From an uncultured Prevotellaceae bacterium (lineage in GTDB: Bacteria > Bacteroidota > Bacteroidia > Bacteroidales > Bacteroidaceae), in assembly GCA_902762325.1 (NCBI GenBank), contig CACWNV010000003.1:1-64000 (forward strand): a stretch of 64,000 nucleotides of DNA, written 5' to 3'. This document shows, piece by piece, positions 7,697-17,114 of this stretch; the stretch's first letter is position 1; every line of letters begins with the position of its first letter. A program made the translations under genes and the position numbers. The notes under the pieces were generated by a model that saw only the letters and a program-made list of their open reading frames with translations, did no database searches and was not told where the DNA came from.

Positions 7697-9373
7697 TTAT
7701 TCTAACTTATATTTCTTGAGGAGTTCGTCTGCACGATCGTCTCCAAGTTCCTTTGCTTTCTTTAAAGCCGTAGCTGCTTCTTCATTCCTTTTCAATTCTG
7801 CTAATGCTATACCTTTTATTATATAGGGGTCAGAATAGGATGAATCAATTTTGATGCACATGTCTGATGTGGTAATAGCATCTTCCAATTGGTTCACTTT
7901 TAGTTGTAAAGAAGCCATTTCGGCATAATAAGTGGGTTCTTTCTGATTCAAAACGATAGCATGAGCAATATCGTTCAATGCCTGCTTATACTGACGAATC
8001 TTTGATTCACACTTAAACTTCAGATAATAGAACTCATGACTTCCACGTCCATACATGAGCGTATCATACTTATTATAATCTACTACCGCTTTCCTGTACT
8101 CTCCAGTTGTGTCATAAATCCTTCCACGTGCCAGGTAATAAGGTGCAGCATTGTTCGTGTTTACTTCTTCGCTGACATTGATAGCACTATCCAATAAGAC
8201 GATTAACTCATCATTTGAAGCCTGGAGATGACTCTTACATTGTGCCGCTTCATAAAACAGCTCACCATTTCTAAGGTCAGTTTTGGTAAGTCCCATGAAC
8301 ATATCATAAGCTGTCTGGTAATCTCCCATTGTATAGATTATCTGCGCCTGTTGGTGCAAATAAATAGGAAGGGGATTGATCTCATAGGCTTTCTTGGCCT
8401 CATCTAATGATTTCTGGAAGTTCCAGTTCGGATACTCGGCATTAGGATAATACACTTCTTTCTCAAAAATCAGACGTGAATAGTTCGAATGAGCAGCGTC
8501 TTTCTTCTCTGCATTATCAATAGCCAATAACATGTCTTTATCAGCTGTGTCAAATTGCAGGCTACGTACCGCATTCTGTGCGCGTGCCATATAGCCTTCT
8601 GCTGATCTGGGGAACTGCCTGATAAAATCTTCAATATATCTTGTGTATAATACAGAGTCACCTTTATTGCTTGCCATCATCAAAGTAAGAAGTGCTTCAT
8701 CTTCTTTTTCCGGTAAGGCAACAGGAATAGAGGTCTGGCGTAATGCCGGTGTGTTGATAGTCAGTCCGTTGATAACAAATGTGTTGGTGAAAGCAGCATC
8801 AGTAGCATGGAATTCATCTTTCGTTTTTGCAATCTGCAAGATACCGATGACCTGACCTTTCCCATTTACCATTGGACAGCCCTGTGCATTCTCCTGAATC
8901 TTGTCGGAGAAGATATAGTAATTATATTTCTCCATGAATGTCTCAACACTCTTAACAGAATATTGCTTGCATTTTGCCTTTTTGACAGAATAATTAACAA
9001 GCCATACTTTTTCATTTGCTGTTGCCGGAGATGTTGCCAATGGTGCCACTTCAGGTTTACAGTTCACTCGAAACTTACAAATGTCATACAGTTCGTTGAC
9101 ACCTATCATGGCCACTACATCCATCTTCTGACCATTTGCATCGACGATTACTGCTTTTGCCGCATTGACAAAAGGCGTCCAGTCACTAACAGCTTCCCCG
9201 TTTTCATTGATAAAGAAACCGTGTGAAGAGGCGAGAATGGAACCGTCGGCCTTAAATGTGGTCAGAGAAAAGACCGATTTCCCAACATCCTGTACCTGTG
9301 AAGGTTGGGCAAGAGTTGTCAGAACTGACAATAACAAACAGAAAATTAAAAGATAAATATTTTTTTTGTTCAT
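7697..9373 (-). CDS. Secreted trypsin-fold/TPR protein with lost catalytic residues
   Basis: The 558 residues start with a signal peptide (about 1-22), followed by a trypsin/DegP-like domain at roughly 27-205 and several tetratricopeptide repeats from about 240 to the end. In the protease part the Asp position is kept (Asp98 in YDICKFRV). The usual His of TNxHV aligns with Thr66 in SDWTPFV, and GNSGGP is replaced by NAQGCP at 162-167. It therefore looks like a pseudoprotease that may act as a binding scaffold. It is the last gene of the dnaN-to-recN run, 24 bases after recN. The alignment was done by eye. Confidence 0.75.
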   Translation of the reverse strand: MNKKNIYLLIFCLLLSVLTTLAQPSQVQDVGKSVFSLTTFKADGSILASSHGFFINENGEAVSDWTPFVNAAKAVIVDANGQKMDVVAMIGVNELYDICKFRVNCKPEVAPLATSPATANEKVWLVNYSVKKAKCKQYSVKSVETFMEKYNYYIFSDKIQENAQGCPMVNGKGQVIGILQIAKTKDEFHATDAAFTNTFVINGLTINTPALRQTSIPVALPEKEDEALLTLMMASNKGDSVLYTRYIEDFIRQFPRSAEGYMARAQNAVRSLQFDTADKDMLLAIDNAEKKDAAHSNYSRLIFEKEVYYPNAEYPNWNFQKSLDEAKKAYEINPLPIYLHQQAQIIYTMGDYQTAYDMFMGLTKTDLRNGELFYEAAQCKSHLQASNDELIVLLDSAINVSEEVNTNNAAPYYLARGRIYDTTGEYRKAVVDYNKYDTLMYGRGSHEFYYLKFKCESKIRQYKQALNDIAHAIVLNQKEPTYYAEMASLQLKVNQLEDAITTSDMCIKIDSSYSDPYIIKGIALAELKRNEEAATALKKAKELGDDRADELLKKYKLE

Positions 9374-9397
9374 ATACCTATTTATAATATATAATTG

Positions 9398-11059
9398 CTA
9401 TTCAATTTTTAATAATGCCTTTGCATTGTCTAATGCCGCAAGAGAAACATCGCTTCCGCTTAACATTTGGGCTATTTCTTGCACGCGTTCTCTCTGATTC
9501 AATTTGAACATCTGACTGGTCGTACCTTTTGACGTTTCTTCTTTTACGACTTTATAATGGAAAGTTCCCTTGGCAGCAATTTGGGGAAGATGAGTAATAC
9601 TAATCACCTGACGTTCATGTTCTCCCATTTCAGCCATAATCTGTGCCATCTGTTCGGCAACACGTCCACTTACACCAGTGTCTATTTCATCAAATATGAT
9701 AGTCGGGAGATTGACAGCCCCGCTTATCATCGCTTTTAAGGACAGCATTACACGTGCAATTTCACCGCCAGATGCTGTTTGACTTACTGGATGAAGCTCT
9801 TCGTTTTTATTTGCTGAAAACATGAATGATACAACATCGACCCCGTTTGCCGAAAGATCCTTTGTTTGTAAAAGCACCTTAAACCGAACATTAGGCATAC
9901 CTAATGGAACGAGATGATCGGTCATTGCTGTCTCTATCTTCTTTGCAGCTTCTTTGCGAGCAGCTGTAAGTTGTGCGGCTAAACTCAGGCAGTCATCCTT
10001 TACTTGCTTAACTTTTTCTTTTTGGCGGGAAATCTCTTCCTCTCCATAGTCAATGTGTGATAGTTGTTGTTCTATCCCGTCTTTTATGTTGATTAGTTCT
10101 TCATTTGTTGCTACATGAAATTGTTTTTGAAGTGTATAGATCAAGTCTAACCTGTTATTGATCTCTTCTAATCGAAGCGGGTTAAACTCAACATTCTCAA
10201 GATTTGAGTCAATCTCTTCAACAATATCCTTTAACTCAATATAGCAACTTTCAAGACGGGAAGACAAACTGTTGATGGCAGGATACACACTTGTAATGCT
10301 CTCTATTTTCTGCAATGAAGTTCTTATCAGTTCAAGAGCTCCCGTGTCATCACCATTCATGGCGCTGGAGGTTTCATATAACGCGCTCTTAATCTCCTCC
10401 GTATGGCTCATGGTCTCAGATTCCTGTTCTAACAATTCCTGTTCATCGGGCTGAAGATTGGCATCAGACAATTTGTTAAACTGAAACCTCAAAAACTCTT
10501 CGTTTTCTTTATTAGCGGCAATCTCACTCTCTAATGAAATGAGTTCTTCTTCTGCATCTTTTAAAGCCTTGTATTTTTGTTGGTATTCAGTTAATAAATC
10601 CTTGTCGTTTCCGATGATGTCCACAACACCTAATTGAAAGTCTTGTTTGTTCAGCAACAGGTTCTGATGCTGGCTATGAATATCAATCAATCTGTCACCA
10701 AGTTCACGGATAAGCGTTACGCTGACAGGTACATCATTAATAAAGGCGCGGCTCTTACCATTTATACCAATCTCCCGGCGTAAAATGGTCTCTTCTGCAT
10801 CATAGTCAAGGTCATTGTCATTAAAAAACTGTTCAATATGGTATTGGCTGATATTGAAATGTGCTTCAATGATACATTTCTTATCTTTGTTTCGGATAGA
10901 AACATTATTTGCCCTTTGACCCAACAAAAGACTGATGGCTCCTAAGATAATACTCTTTCCCGCACCAGTCTCTCCGGTAATGACAGTAAATCCTTTATGG
11001 AACTGAATATCCAGCTCATCAATGAGAGCATAATTCTTTATATAGAGCTGTTTTAACAT
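9398..11059 (-). CDS. recN: DNA repair protein RecN
   Basis: A cytosolic SMC-like ATPase acting early in double-strand break repair. The 553 residues show Walker A GETGAGKS near residue 30, a coiled-coil middle, the ABC signature TASGGEIARVML and Walker B TIIFDEIDTGVSG near the C-terminus. The length is normal. It overlaps the upstream gene by one base, which suggests translational coupling. Confidence 0.96.
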   Translation of the reverse strand: MLKQLYIKNYALIDELDIQFHKGFTVITGETGAGKSIILGAISLLLGQRANNVSIRNKDKKCIIEAHFNISQYHIEQFFNDNDLDYDAEETILRREIGINGKSRAFINDVPVSVTLIRELGDRLIDIHSQHQNLLLNKQDFQLGVVDIIGNDKDLLTEYQQKYKALKDAEEELISLESEIAANKENEEFLRFQFNKLSDANLQPDEQELLEQESETMSHTEEIKSALYETSSAMNGDDTGALELIRTSLQKIESITSVYPAINSLSSRLESCYIELKDIVEEIDSNLENVEFNPLRLEEINNRLDLIYTLQKQFHVATNEELINIKDGIEQQLSHIDYGEEEISRQKEKVKQVKDDCLSLAAQLTAARKEAAKKIETAMTDHLVPLGMPNVRFKVLLQTKDLSANGVDVVSFMFSANKNEELHPVSQTASGGEIARVMLSLKAMISGAVNLPTIIFDEIDTGVSGRVAEQMAQIMAEMGEHERQVISITHLPQIAAKGTFHYKVVKEETSKGTTSQMFKLNQRERVQEIAQMLSGSDVSLAALDNAKALLKIE

Positions 11060-11964
11060 TATTGCTTAATTTTTTCCCAGGCAGAATTCTGACTTGCATT
11101 AATAGAGAAAAGAATGTCATAGACAGTTTGCTTTTCTTTCTGTGTTCCCTTACCCTGGTAAATGTTAGCAAGTTCATCACGCTTGAAATCTGTCCAAATC
11201 TGAGGAAGCATGCTCATTGGCTTGTCTTCATGACATTTCTTCAGGTTTGTCTCAATAGCAGTAGAAATGTTCGTCCTTCCTCGTTCGACATTATTAGCCA
11301 TCTCGTCTAAACCATTGCGATAATACTCATATTGTAACTGCCGGAAGGGTTGCATACCGCCATCTAAATAGTCATTGATAATTGCAAAGCGGTTTCTGTC
11401 ATCTTCAAAAGACTTCCATCCGGGGAAATCAAGATTCTGGGCATTATTAACGAGATTCATGCATCGCTGGAGTACATCTTCGCCTCCCATCGGGGAAAAG
11501 GAATCAAGGTCCAATCCGATTATCAGATAGGCATAATATGCTATTAATGCTGTCAGCTGATTGTCTACATTTTCATCGTTAAAGTTTAATTGATCGAACT
11601 GTGCAAACTGGAAATAGAAGCTGGCATCTTTATTATTATATAAAGTAGAAGTATAAGCAGAATTATATACAGGACGATTAGCTTGTATCATTGCAGAACA
11701 TGTAAACGTATTAGAAGACGCATCATATTTGGTTACGGTGATATTGAAATTGCAAACGATGCGTTCGTTTTTCTGAAACTGCAGATTAGTCCATTGGCGG
11801 TCGTTGATAAATTGTTCGAGCGTCTGTTGTAAATTGTCGAAGACACTGACATCAGTTCCTTGAATCTGATTATGATTGATCGTAACCTTTGCCTGCAACT
11901 CTTGACAATAAACATGTAAAGAAGGAGCCAATGCTAATAACAGAATGTATATAATTCTCTTCAT
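11059..11964 (-). CDS. DUF4835 family protein (PorD-like, type IX secretion associated)
   Basis: The 301-residue exported protein has a signal peptide of about 20 residues and then a beta-rich domain typical of DUF4835, including FNITVTKYDASSNTFTCSAMIQ. The family is often annotated as type IX secretion protein PorD; I recall this from annotation practice and cannot test it here. It lies between a DnaQ-like exonuclease (8-base gap) and recN (1-base overlap). With porQ and gldE nearby, the context supports a secretion role. Confidence 0.8.
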   Translation of the reverse strand: MKRIIYILLLALAPSLHVYCQELQAKVTINHNQIQGTDVSVFDNLQQTLEQFINDRQWTNLQFQKNERIVCNFNITVTKYDASSNTFTCSAMIQANRPVYNSAYTSTLYNNKDASFYFQFAQFDQLNFNDENVDNQLTALIAYYAYLIIGLDLDSFSPMGGEDVLQRCMNLVNNAQNLDFPGWKSFEDDRNRFAIINDYLDGGMQPFRQLQYEYYRNGLDEMANNVERGRTNISTAIETNLKKCHEDKPMSMLPQIWTDFKRDELANIYQGKGTQKEKQTVYDILFSINASQNSAWEKIKQ

Positions 11965-11972
11965 TGTGTGAA

Positions 11973-12827
11973 TTACTTTTTAATGAGTTCCCGTAAACGA
12001 ATCCGGGTGAGAACCTGCTTTGTATCGTTTGTAAAATCCCCACCTAACATCCAACTGTAGTAACCTGGATCCCGATGAAGGACATCGGTAACACTCTGGC
12101 CTTTGTATTTGCCAAAATTAAAGACCTCTTGCTTCCTTACTTTTCCATCGGAATCAACCAGCACGTTTCCGTCTTTGTCCGTCATCTCTTTCCAAACAAT
12201 CCTACCGGCAAAATCCACGTTGTTGTTAACCTTTGAGAATTCAGCAAGAACATCCATGTCATTAGGCAGATGCTTTTCCTTCTCTGGCTGCGTTTCGGGA
12301 TTGTACATGTCAAGTTCACCTTGTAAGACTCTATATGTTGCCTCTGTATCTTGATCCGCCCTATGTGCTTCGAAATCCTCTTCCATCTTTCTGCCACAAT
12401 AGAACTTATATGCAGCAGCCAGATTACGTCTTTCCATTTTATGGAAAATGGTTTGAACGTCAATCAATCGACAATGAGAAAAGTCAAAGTCAATGCCAGC
12501 CCGGATAAACTCTTCTGCTAACAATGGAATATCAAAATGATTGGAATTAAACCCTGCAAAATCACACCCCTTGAATTTGTTGTTTAATTCATGAGCTATA
12601 GCTTTAAAAGTAGGCTTATCTTTCACATCATCATCTGTAATGCCAGTGAGCTGAGAAATGAGTGAAGGGATAGGTCTTTCGGGATTTATTAAAATATTGC
12701 CCCGTTCTTCTTTTCCATCAGGAAAGACTTTAATATAGGACAATTGGATAATTCTATCATTAACAAGGTCAAGCCCCGTGGTCTCCAAATCGAAGACCAC
12801 AAGAGGCTTTGTGAGATTTAATTTCAT
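11973..12827 (-). CDS. DnaQ-type 3'-5' exonuclease with DUF3820 C-terminus
   Basis: The 284-residue cytosolic protein has the three exonuclease motifs of the DEDDh class: FDLETTG with Asp13 and Glu15, AGFNSNHFDIPLL, and HRADQD (His-x4-Asp). Residues about 235-284 (NFGKYKGQSVTDVL and on) match the small DUF3820 domain. It removes nucleotides from 3' ends, as proofreading or repair. It begins 12 bases after dnaN, which fits a replication role. Confidence 0.9.
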   Translation of the reverse strand: MKLNLTKPLVVFDLETTGLDLVNDRIIQLSYIKVFPDGKEERGNILINPERPIPSLISQLTGITDDDVKDKPTFKAIAHELNNKFKGCDFAGFNSNHFDIPLLAEEFIRAGIDFDFSHCRLIDVQTIFHKMERRNLAAAYKFYCGRKMEEDFEAHRADQDTEATYRVLQGELDMYNPETQPEKEKHLPNDMDVLAEFSKVNNNVDFAGRIVWKEMTDKDGNVLVDSDGKVRKQEVFNFGKYKGQSVTDVLHRDPGYYSWMLGGDFTNDTKQVLTRIRLRELIKK

Positions 12828-12839
12828 AACAAATAGTTT

Positions 12840-13964
12840 TTAATCGTTGAGCAGCATCGGCATAATCAACATGAGAACGTCTTCATTCTCAGGCTGCTCA
12901 GCTGGAACGATAATGCCAGCACGACTGGGATCGGCTAATTGAATCACCACTTCCGTACTATCAAGGTTTGTCAGTATTTCAGAAAGAGAACTTCCCTTGA
13001 AGCCGATATTCATGTTCTGTCCGGAATAATCGCATGTGATTTCTTCCTTGGCACTTGTTGCGAAATCAATATCTTCGGAAGAAAGAACCAATTTCCCTGT
13101 CTCAAGATGGAATCTTACTAACTGGCTACTTTCACTTGCAAAAGGAAGTACTCGGCGTAAGGCGCCAACTAATAGCTTCCTGTCAATGGTCAGTTGGTTG
13201 GGATTGTTCTGAGGAATGACAGAATTATAATTTGGATAACGTCCTTCAATCAACCTACAAGAAAGAACACCTTCTGAGAAACTGATCTCCGCACTTCTGT
13301 TATCGAACTTAATCACAACATCTCCGCTTTCTTTTCCTAAAACATTCTTCAGCAATGTTGCAGGCTTCTTAGGAAGAATGAATGAAGCTGGCGATTCGCT
13401 TTTGACCGTGAAGTTCTTGTTACGAACCAACTTATGTCCGTCGCTGGCAACTATAGAAAGACTCTCAGAAGTAAGGTCAAAATAGATACCATTCATTACG
13501 GGGCGAAGCTCATCTTGAGCCGTGGCAAAAATGGAACGGGTTATATTATCATTGAGTACAGCTCCATCAACGGTAATTACTGTTGCCCCATCAGGAATGG
13601 ACTGAGTATGAGGATACTCATCTGCATTCTGAGCAGTAAAGTTATATAAGCCATTCTGATAAAGAATTCTAACCGTAAAATGCTCTGTGTCTACTTCAAA
13701 GGTCAATGGTTGTTCCGGCAGCTCCTTTACCGCATCTAAAATGGTACGATTAGGAACAGCAAACTGTCCTTCGCCATCACACTCGTCAAGTAGTACGTAT
13801 GATTTCATCACATTCTCGCTGTCACTTGCTGTGATATTAAGTTGATTGTTCCTGACTTCAAAAAGGAAACTGTCAAGGATAGGCAGTGAGTTCTTGCTGT
13901 TAATCACTCTCGCTAACGTCTGAAGGCGATTGCTGAGCGAAGTACTAGATAAAGTAAATCTCAT
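12840..13964 (-). CDS. dnaN: DNA polymerase III sliding clamp, beta subunit
   Basis: The 374-residue protein has the three-fold repeated clamp fold and ends VLMLIMPMLLND, close to the LPMRL-type ending of clamps. It encircles DNA and tethers polymerases. It is the first gene of a minus-strand run (dnaN, exonuclease, PorD-like, recN, pseudoprotease). No dnaA or origin is seen beside it. Confidence 0.97.
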   Translation of the reverse strand: MRFTLSSTSLSNRLQTLARVINSKNSLPILDSFLFEVRNNQLNITASDSENVMKSYVLLDECDGEGQFAVPNRTILDAVKELPEQPLTFEVDTEHFTVRILYQNGLYNFTAQNADEYPHTQSIPDGATVITVDGAVLNDNITRSIFATAQDELRPVMNGIYFDLTSESLSIVASDGHKLVRNKNFTVKSESPASFILPKKPATLLKNVLGKESGDVVIKFDNRSAEISFSEGVLSCRLIEGRYPNYNSVIPQNNPNQLTIDRKLLVGALRRVLPFASESSQLVRFHLETGKLVLSSEDIDFATSAKEEITCDYSGQNMNIGFKGSSLSEILTNLDSTEVVIQLADPSRAGIIVPAEQPENEDVLMLIMPMLLND

Positions 13965-14000
13965 GTTAGTATTATATTTATTGTTTCTTAATTATAGGCA

Positions 14001-14032
14001 CAAAAATACAAAAAAGCATTGTGTCGTACAAA
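14001..14032 (-). promoter_or_regulatory. Bacteroidota promoter of the dnaN operon
   Basis: On the minus strand TTTG (14029-14032) is followed after 20 bases by TATTTTTG (14001-14008), 37 bases upstream of the dnaN start. Both boxes and spacing fit the consensus. Confidence 0.8.
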
Positions 14033-14132
14033 AAAATATAGTGAAAAGTTTCTGTTTTTAGAACTATTTTATTAATTTCGCCAACGAAAACAACAAAATA
14101 AGCAACTATTACATATTATTATAATAAATACA

Positions 14133-14543
14133 ATGGAATTACAAGGTAAAATTATTTTGGCACTTCCTGAAAGAAGTGGTGTGTCAGCACGTGGAGAATG
14201 GAAATCACAGGATTTTGTAGTGGAAACTCATGAAGCATATCCTCGTAAAATGGTTTTCTCGGTCTTTGGTGCAGATCGTTTACAGCGCTTTAATATCCAA
14301 GTAGGACAGGAGGTACTTGTTTCTTTCGATATTGATGCACACGAATATAACGGACGATGGTTTAATAATATCCGTGCATTTGATGTTCGTCTTGTTGATC
14401 CTGCTTCAATAGGAGCAGCTGGAGTTCAACCCGCACCTGCAGCAAGTGCTTTTGAACCATCACCTTCAGAAGCACCGGCACCCCAGGCTCCTTTCCCTCC
14501 ACAACCAATGGAAAGTGAGAGTACAGACGATCTTCCTTTCTAA
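14133..14543 (+). CDS. DUF3127 protein with SSB-like C-terminal tip
   Basis: The 136 residues comprise a DUF3127 domain (about 1-90), a Bacteroidota family expected to adopt an OB fold. A low-complexity Pro/Ala/Glu linker follows, then the ending TDDLPF. That tail closely resembles the DDDIPF tip of bacterial SSB, which recruits repair and replication proteins. The protein may thus be a single-strand DNA binding adaptor; this is inference. It is divergent from dnaN and followed by a strong terminator. The ssb gene at 39704 lacks such a tip. Confidence 0.85.
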   Translation: MELQGKIILALPERSGVSARGEWKSQDFVVETHEAYPRKMVFSVFGADRLQRFNIQVGQEVLVSFDIDAHEYNGRWFNNIRAFDVRLVDPASIGAAGVQPAPAASAFEPSPSEAPAPQAPFPPQPMESESTDDLPF

Positions 14544-14559
14544 GGAAACAGATAAAATG

Positions 14560-14607
14560 ATGCGGTCTTCAACGATGAGAGATGATAAGTTGAAGACCGC
14601 ATTTTTT
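14560..14607. terminator. Strong bidirectional terminator between DUF3127 and cmk
   Basis: A perfect 14-bp stem, ATGCGGTCTTCAAC (14560-14573) with GTTGAAGACCGCAT (14589-14602), is followed by a T-run. The two flanking genes converge on it. Confidence 0.92.
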
Positions 14608-14622
14608 AGATAATACCACGAT

Positions 14623-15312
14623 TTATTTATTCATTACTTCCTTGTAACGTGATAATAGCCATTCGTTTTGTTCATCAATAGTCATGAAGCTGTTATCAAG
14701 TTCTATTGCATCATCAGCTTTTCGTAATGGAGAGATCTCGCGATGACTATCCAAGTAGTCGCGTTCCTGTACGTTTTTAAGAATATCATCGAAGTCAGCC
14801 TCCATTCCTTTTGCCTTCAGTTCATCATAGCGTCGTTGTGCACGCACTTCTGCACTCGCCGTGACAAAGATTTTCAATTCTGCGTTAGGAAATACCACCG
14901 TGCCTATGTCGCGCCCATCCATAACAACTCCTTTGTTTTCTCCCATCTTCTTCTGCTGTTCGACCATTGCTTCACGAACAAACGGAATGGCAGCAATAGG
15001 ACTTACTTGGTTAGAAACCTCAATCGAACGTATTTCTTTTTCAACTAATTCGCCATTAAGATAGGTGTCTGGCCGGCCAGTCTCTGGATTGAATACAAAT
15101 GTGATGTGGATGTCATTCATTTTTTCGGCCAGTTTCTCAGTATTGATTCCCTCTTCGTTTATCAATCCATTTCTTAGGGCGAATAATGTGACAGAACGAT
15201 ACATAGCACCCGTATCTACGTATATATACCCTAATTCTTTTGCCAAATCCTTAGCCATCGTGCTTTTTCCGCATGAGGAAAAGCCGTCTATTGCAATTGT
15301 TATTTTTTTCAT
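14623..15312 (-). CDS. cmk: Cytidylate kinase
   Basis: Phosphorylates CMP and dCMP. The 229 residues show the P-loop GFSSCGKST near the N-terminus, [12 protein letters not shown], the [10 protein letters not shown] segment and [19 protein letters not shown] near the C-terminus, all typical of Cmk. It starts 2 bases after porQ ends; porQ-cmk adjacency is common in type IX secretion organisms. Confidence 0.96.
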   Translation of the reverse strand: MKKITIAIDGFSSCGKSTMAKDLAKELGYIYVDTGAMYRSVTLFALRNGLINEEGINTEKLAEKMNDIHITFVFNPETGRPDTYLNGELVEKEIRSIEVSNQVSPIAAIPFVREAMVEQQKKMGENKGVVMDGRDIGTVVFPNAELKIFVTASAEVRAQRRYDELKAKGMEADFDDILKNVQERDYLDSHREISPLRKADDAIELDNSFMTIDEQNEWLLSRYKEVMNK

Positions 15313-15314
15313 AA

Positions 15315-16262
15315 TTATAATGTATAAGCAATGTTGATTAAAATCGATGAACTGGAAACATGGTATTTACCATAAGCAAAATTCAACTTGAAATTATTAA
15401 GTGACAGACCTGCACCTAAAGAAAATCCCGCCCAATTGGAACTCTTTTCATGATCGGAGTTCTCAATAGACATCTCTTTCGCTCTTCTAAAGTTATAACC
15501 GGCTCCAATCCAAATCTGCGGAGATAATATTAATTCGGCACCAGCAGAGAGGTGTTGTATAAACTTATAATTCCAATGCGTCAAATCTGTAAGCGTTGCT
15601 GAAAAGCGCAATGGAGTATGTACTAAGCGTTTGCTGATTCCCACTTGTAGGTCCATGGGCATTCTTTCAAAATTATCATCGTATGATTTAACTTGTCCTC
15701 CCAAGTTTTTTGCCACTAAAGAAATAGACAATTCGCTCTCATGATGATAATAATTCAATCCCAGATCTACTCCCATAGCCAATGAATTGTACTCACCGAT
15801 ATAAGAAGTGATAAACTTGGCAGCTACACCACCCGTGATTCTGTCTGTCAGAAGATATGAAAAATATCCGGCAATAGAAATGTCTTTTGCAGAGAACTCA
15901 CCATTTTGAATGTTATCTGCATTCATTTCTTTCATAGAACCATAATTAATATACTGGCCGGAAAACGCAACAGATGCACGTTCCTTAATTACCTTGTTGA
16001 AAGCAGCACTGGCTGTATTGACTCCTGCCATGTAATTCATATAATTAATCAAAATCGTCTTGTCACTTACATTAGACAGGAGGGAGGGGTTATGGAATAT
16101 CATGGATTCGTCGTCTTCAACAAGCGAAATGTTGTTACCTCCCAAAGCAGCTCCGTGAGCACTCACAGGAAGACGCAGGAAATTGTATACCGTCCGTCCA
16201 TCTTGCGCTTGAATAGATGTCGCTAAAAGTGCTAAGAAGAAGCTTAAAACTATTTTTTTCAT
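15315..16262 (-). CDS. porQ: Type IX secretion system protein PorQ
   Basis: The 315-residue protein has a signal peptide ending SIQAQ, then a FadL/PorV-like outer-membrane barrel with the N-terminal motif [23 protein letters not shown] and IFHNPSLLS. PorQ is an outer-membrane partner of PorZ in the attachment complex that processes C-terminal signals of secreted proteins. Its coupling to cmk and the presence of tail-bearing proteins in this window support the call. A canonical minus-strand promoter lies just upstream. Confidence 0.93.
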   Translation of the reverse strand: MKKIVLSFFLALLATSIQAQDGRTVYNFLRLPVSAHGAALGGNNISLVEDDESMIFHNPSLLSNVSDKTILINYMNYMAGVNTASAAFNKVIKERASVAFSGQYINYGSMKEMNADNIQNGEFSAKDISIAGYFSYLLTDRITGGVAAKFITSYIGEYNSLAMGVDLGLNYYHHESELSISLVAKNLGGQVKSYDDNFERMPMDLQVGISKRLVHTPLRFSATLTDLTHWNYKFIQHLSAGAELILSPQIWIGAGYNFRRAKEMSIENSDHEKSSNWAGFSLGAGLSLNNFKLNFAYGKYHVSSSSILINIAYTL

Positions 16263-16283
16263 TTAAATAACCAAATTTCTCGA

Positions 16284-16315
16284 CAAAGATACACCTTTTT
16301 TCAAATATCTGCATT
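16284..16315 (-). promoter_or_regulatory. Bacteroidota promoter of porQ-cmk
   Basis: On the minus strand TTTG (16312-16315), 20 bases, TATCTTTG (16284-16291), 22 bases before the porQ start. Confidence 0.8.
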
Positions 16316-16378
16316 ATTTTTGCATTATCTTTTATAGATTTTAAGGTTATATCATTTTTGCGGTTGTATATTGCAGTT

Positions 16379-17083
16379 ATGGAACAGAAGAAGAATAAGC
16401 AGGTAAACTTAGAAGACGAAAAAAAGACAAGCTTCTTGTTAGGTCTTGTTTTTGTCCTGTCTTTGTTGTTTGTTGCTTTAGAATTTAATCATGTTCCTGA
16501 AAGTCTGACTTATGATGAAAATATCATTGATGAACTTGCTCAAGATCTGGAAATGGTATCTACGTTAGAAAAAGACGATATTAACGAGATTGCAATTATT
16601 CCGCAGAAGCAGGCATCCTCGGAAAGAATTAAGATTGTTGATGAGGAAACAACGATTGAGAATGCTGAGGTAGTTCAAGAGACTGGTACTTTAGATGCCT
16701 TTTCTCAGGAAGAAACAGAGAAGCCTGAACCACAGATTCTTCCTTCTACGACAGCATCAGATAATGCCCCGTTAAGATTCCGCATTGTGAGTCAATTGCC
16801 GGAGTTTCCAGGAGGGATGGTGGAATATATGAAATGGTTAACAAAGAATTTGAGATACCCGGAAGTAGCAAGACAACAAGGCATTCAAGGAAAAGTCGTC
16901 GTGTCGTTTATCGTCAACACAGACGGGAGCATTGCCGATGCAAAGATTGCATCATCAGTTGATCCGGTGCTTGATAGGGAGGCCATGCGTGTCATAAGAA
17001 TGATGCCGCGATGGAAACCTGGCATTCAAAACGACCAGCCTTGTCGGACAATGTTTGCCGTTCCGATTGTCTTCAAATTATAA
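16379..17083 (+). CDS. Energy transducer TonB
   Basis: The 234-residue inner-membrane protein has one transmembrane segment at about 17-36, an acidic periplasmic spacer and a TonB C-terminal domain from about 150 (YPEVARQQGIQGKVVVSF). It passes proton-motive energy to TonB-dependent outer-membrane transporters such as SusC. An in-frame ATG at 16358 is less likely because a CATTTTTG sequence resembling a -7 box covers 16353-16360. No exbB or exbD is adjacent. The next gene starts 31 bases on. Confidence 0.9.
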   Translation: MEQKKNKQVNLEDEKKTSFLLGLVFVLSLLFVALEFNHVPESLTYDENIIDELAQDLEMVSTLEKDDINEIAIIPQKQASSERIKIVDEETTIENAEVVQETGTLDAFSQEETEKPEPQILPSTTASDNAPLRFRIVSQLPEFPGGMVEYMKWLTKNLRYPEVARQQGIQGKVVVSFIVNTDGSIADAKIASSVDPVLDREAMRVIRMMPRWKPGIQNDQPCRTMFAVPIVFKL

Positions 17084-17114
17084 TCAAGACTAAAAATCAA
17101 AATAATATAACATT

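Noticed and set aside
12840-14132. Replication origin next to dnaN
   Set aside because: No DnaA-box cluster or dnaA gene is seen; the 168-base gap holds promoters only.
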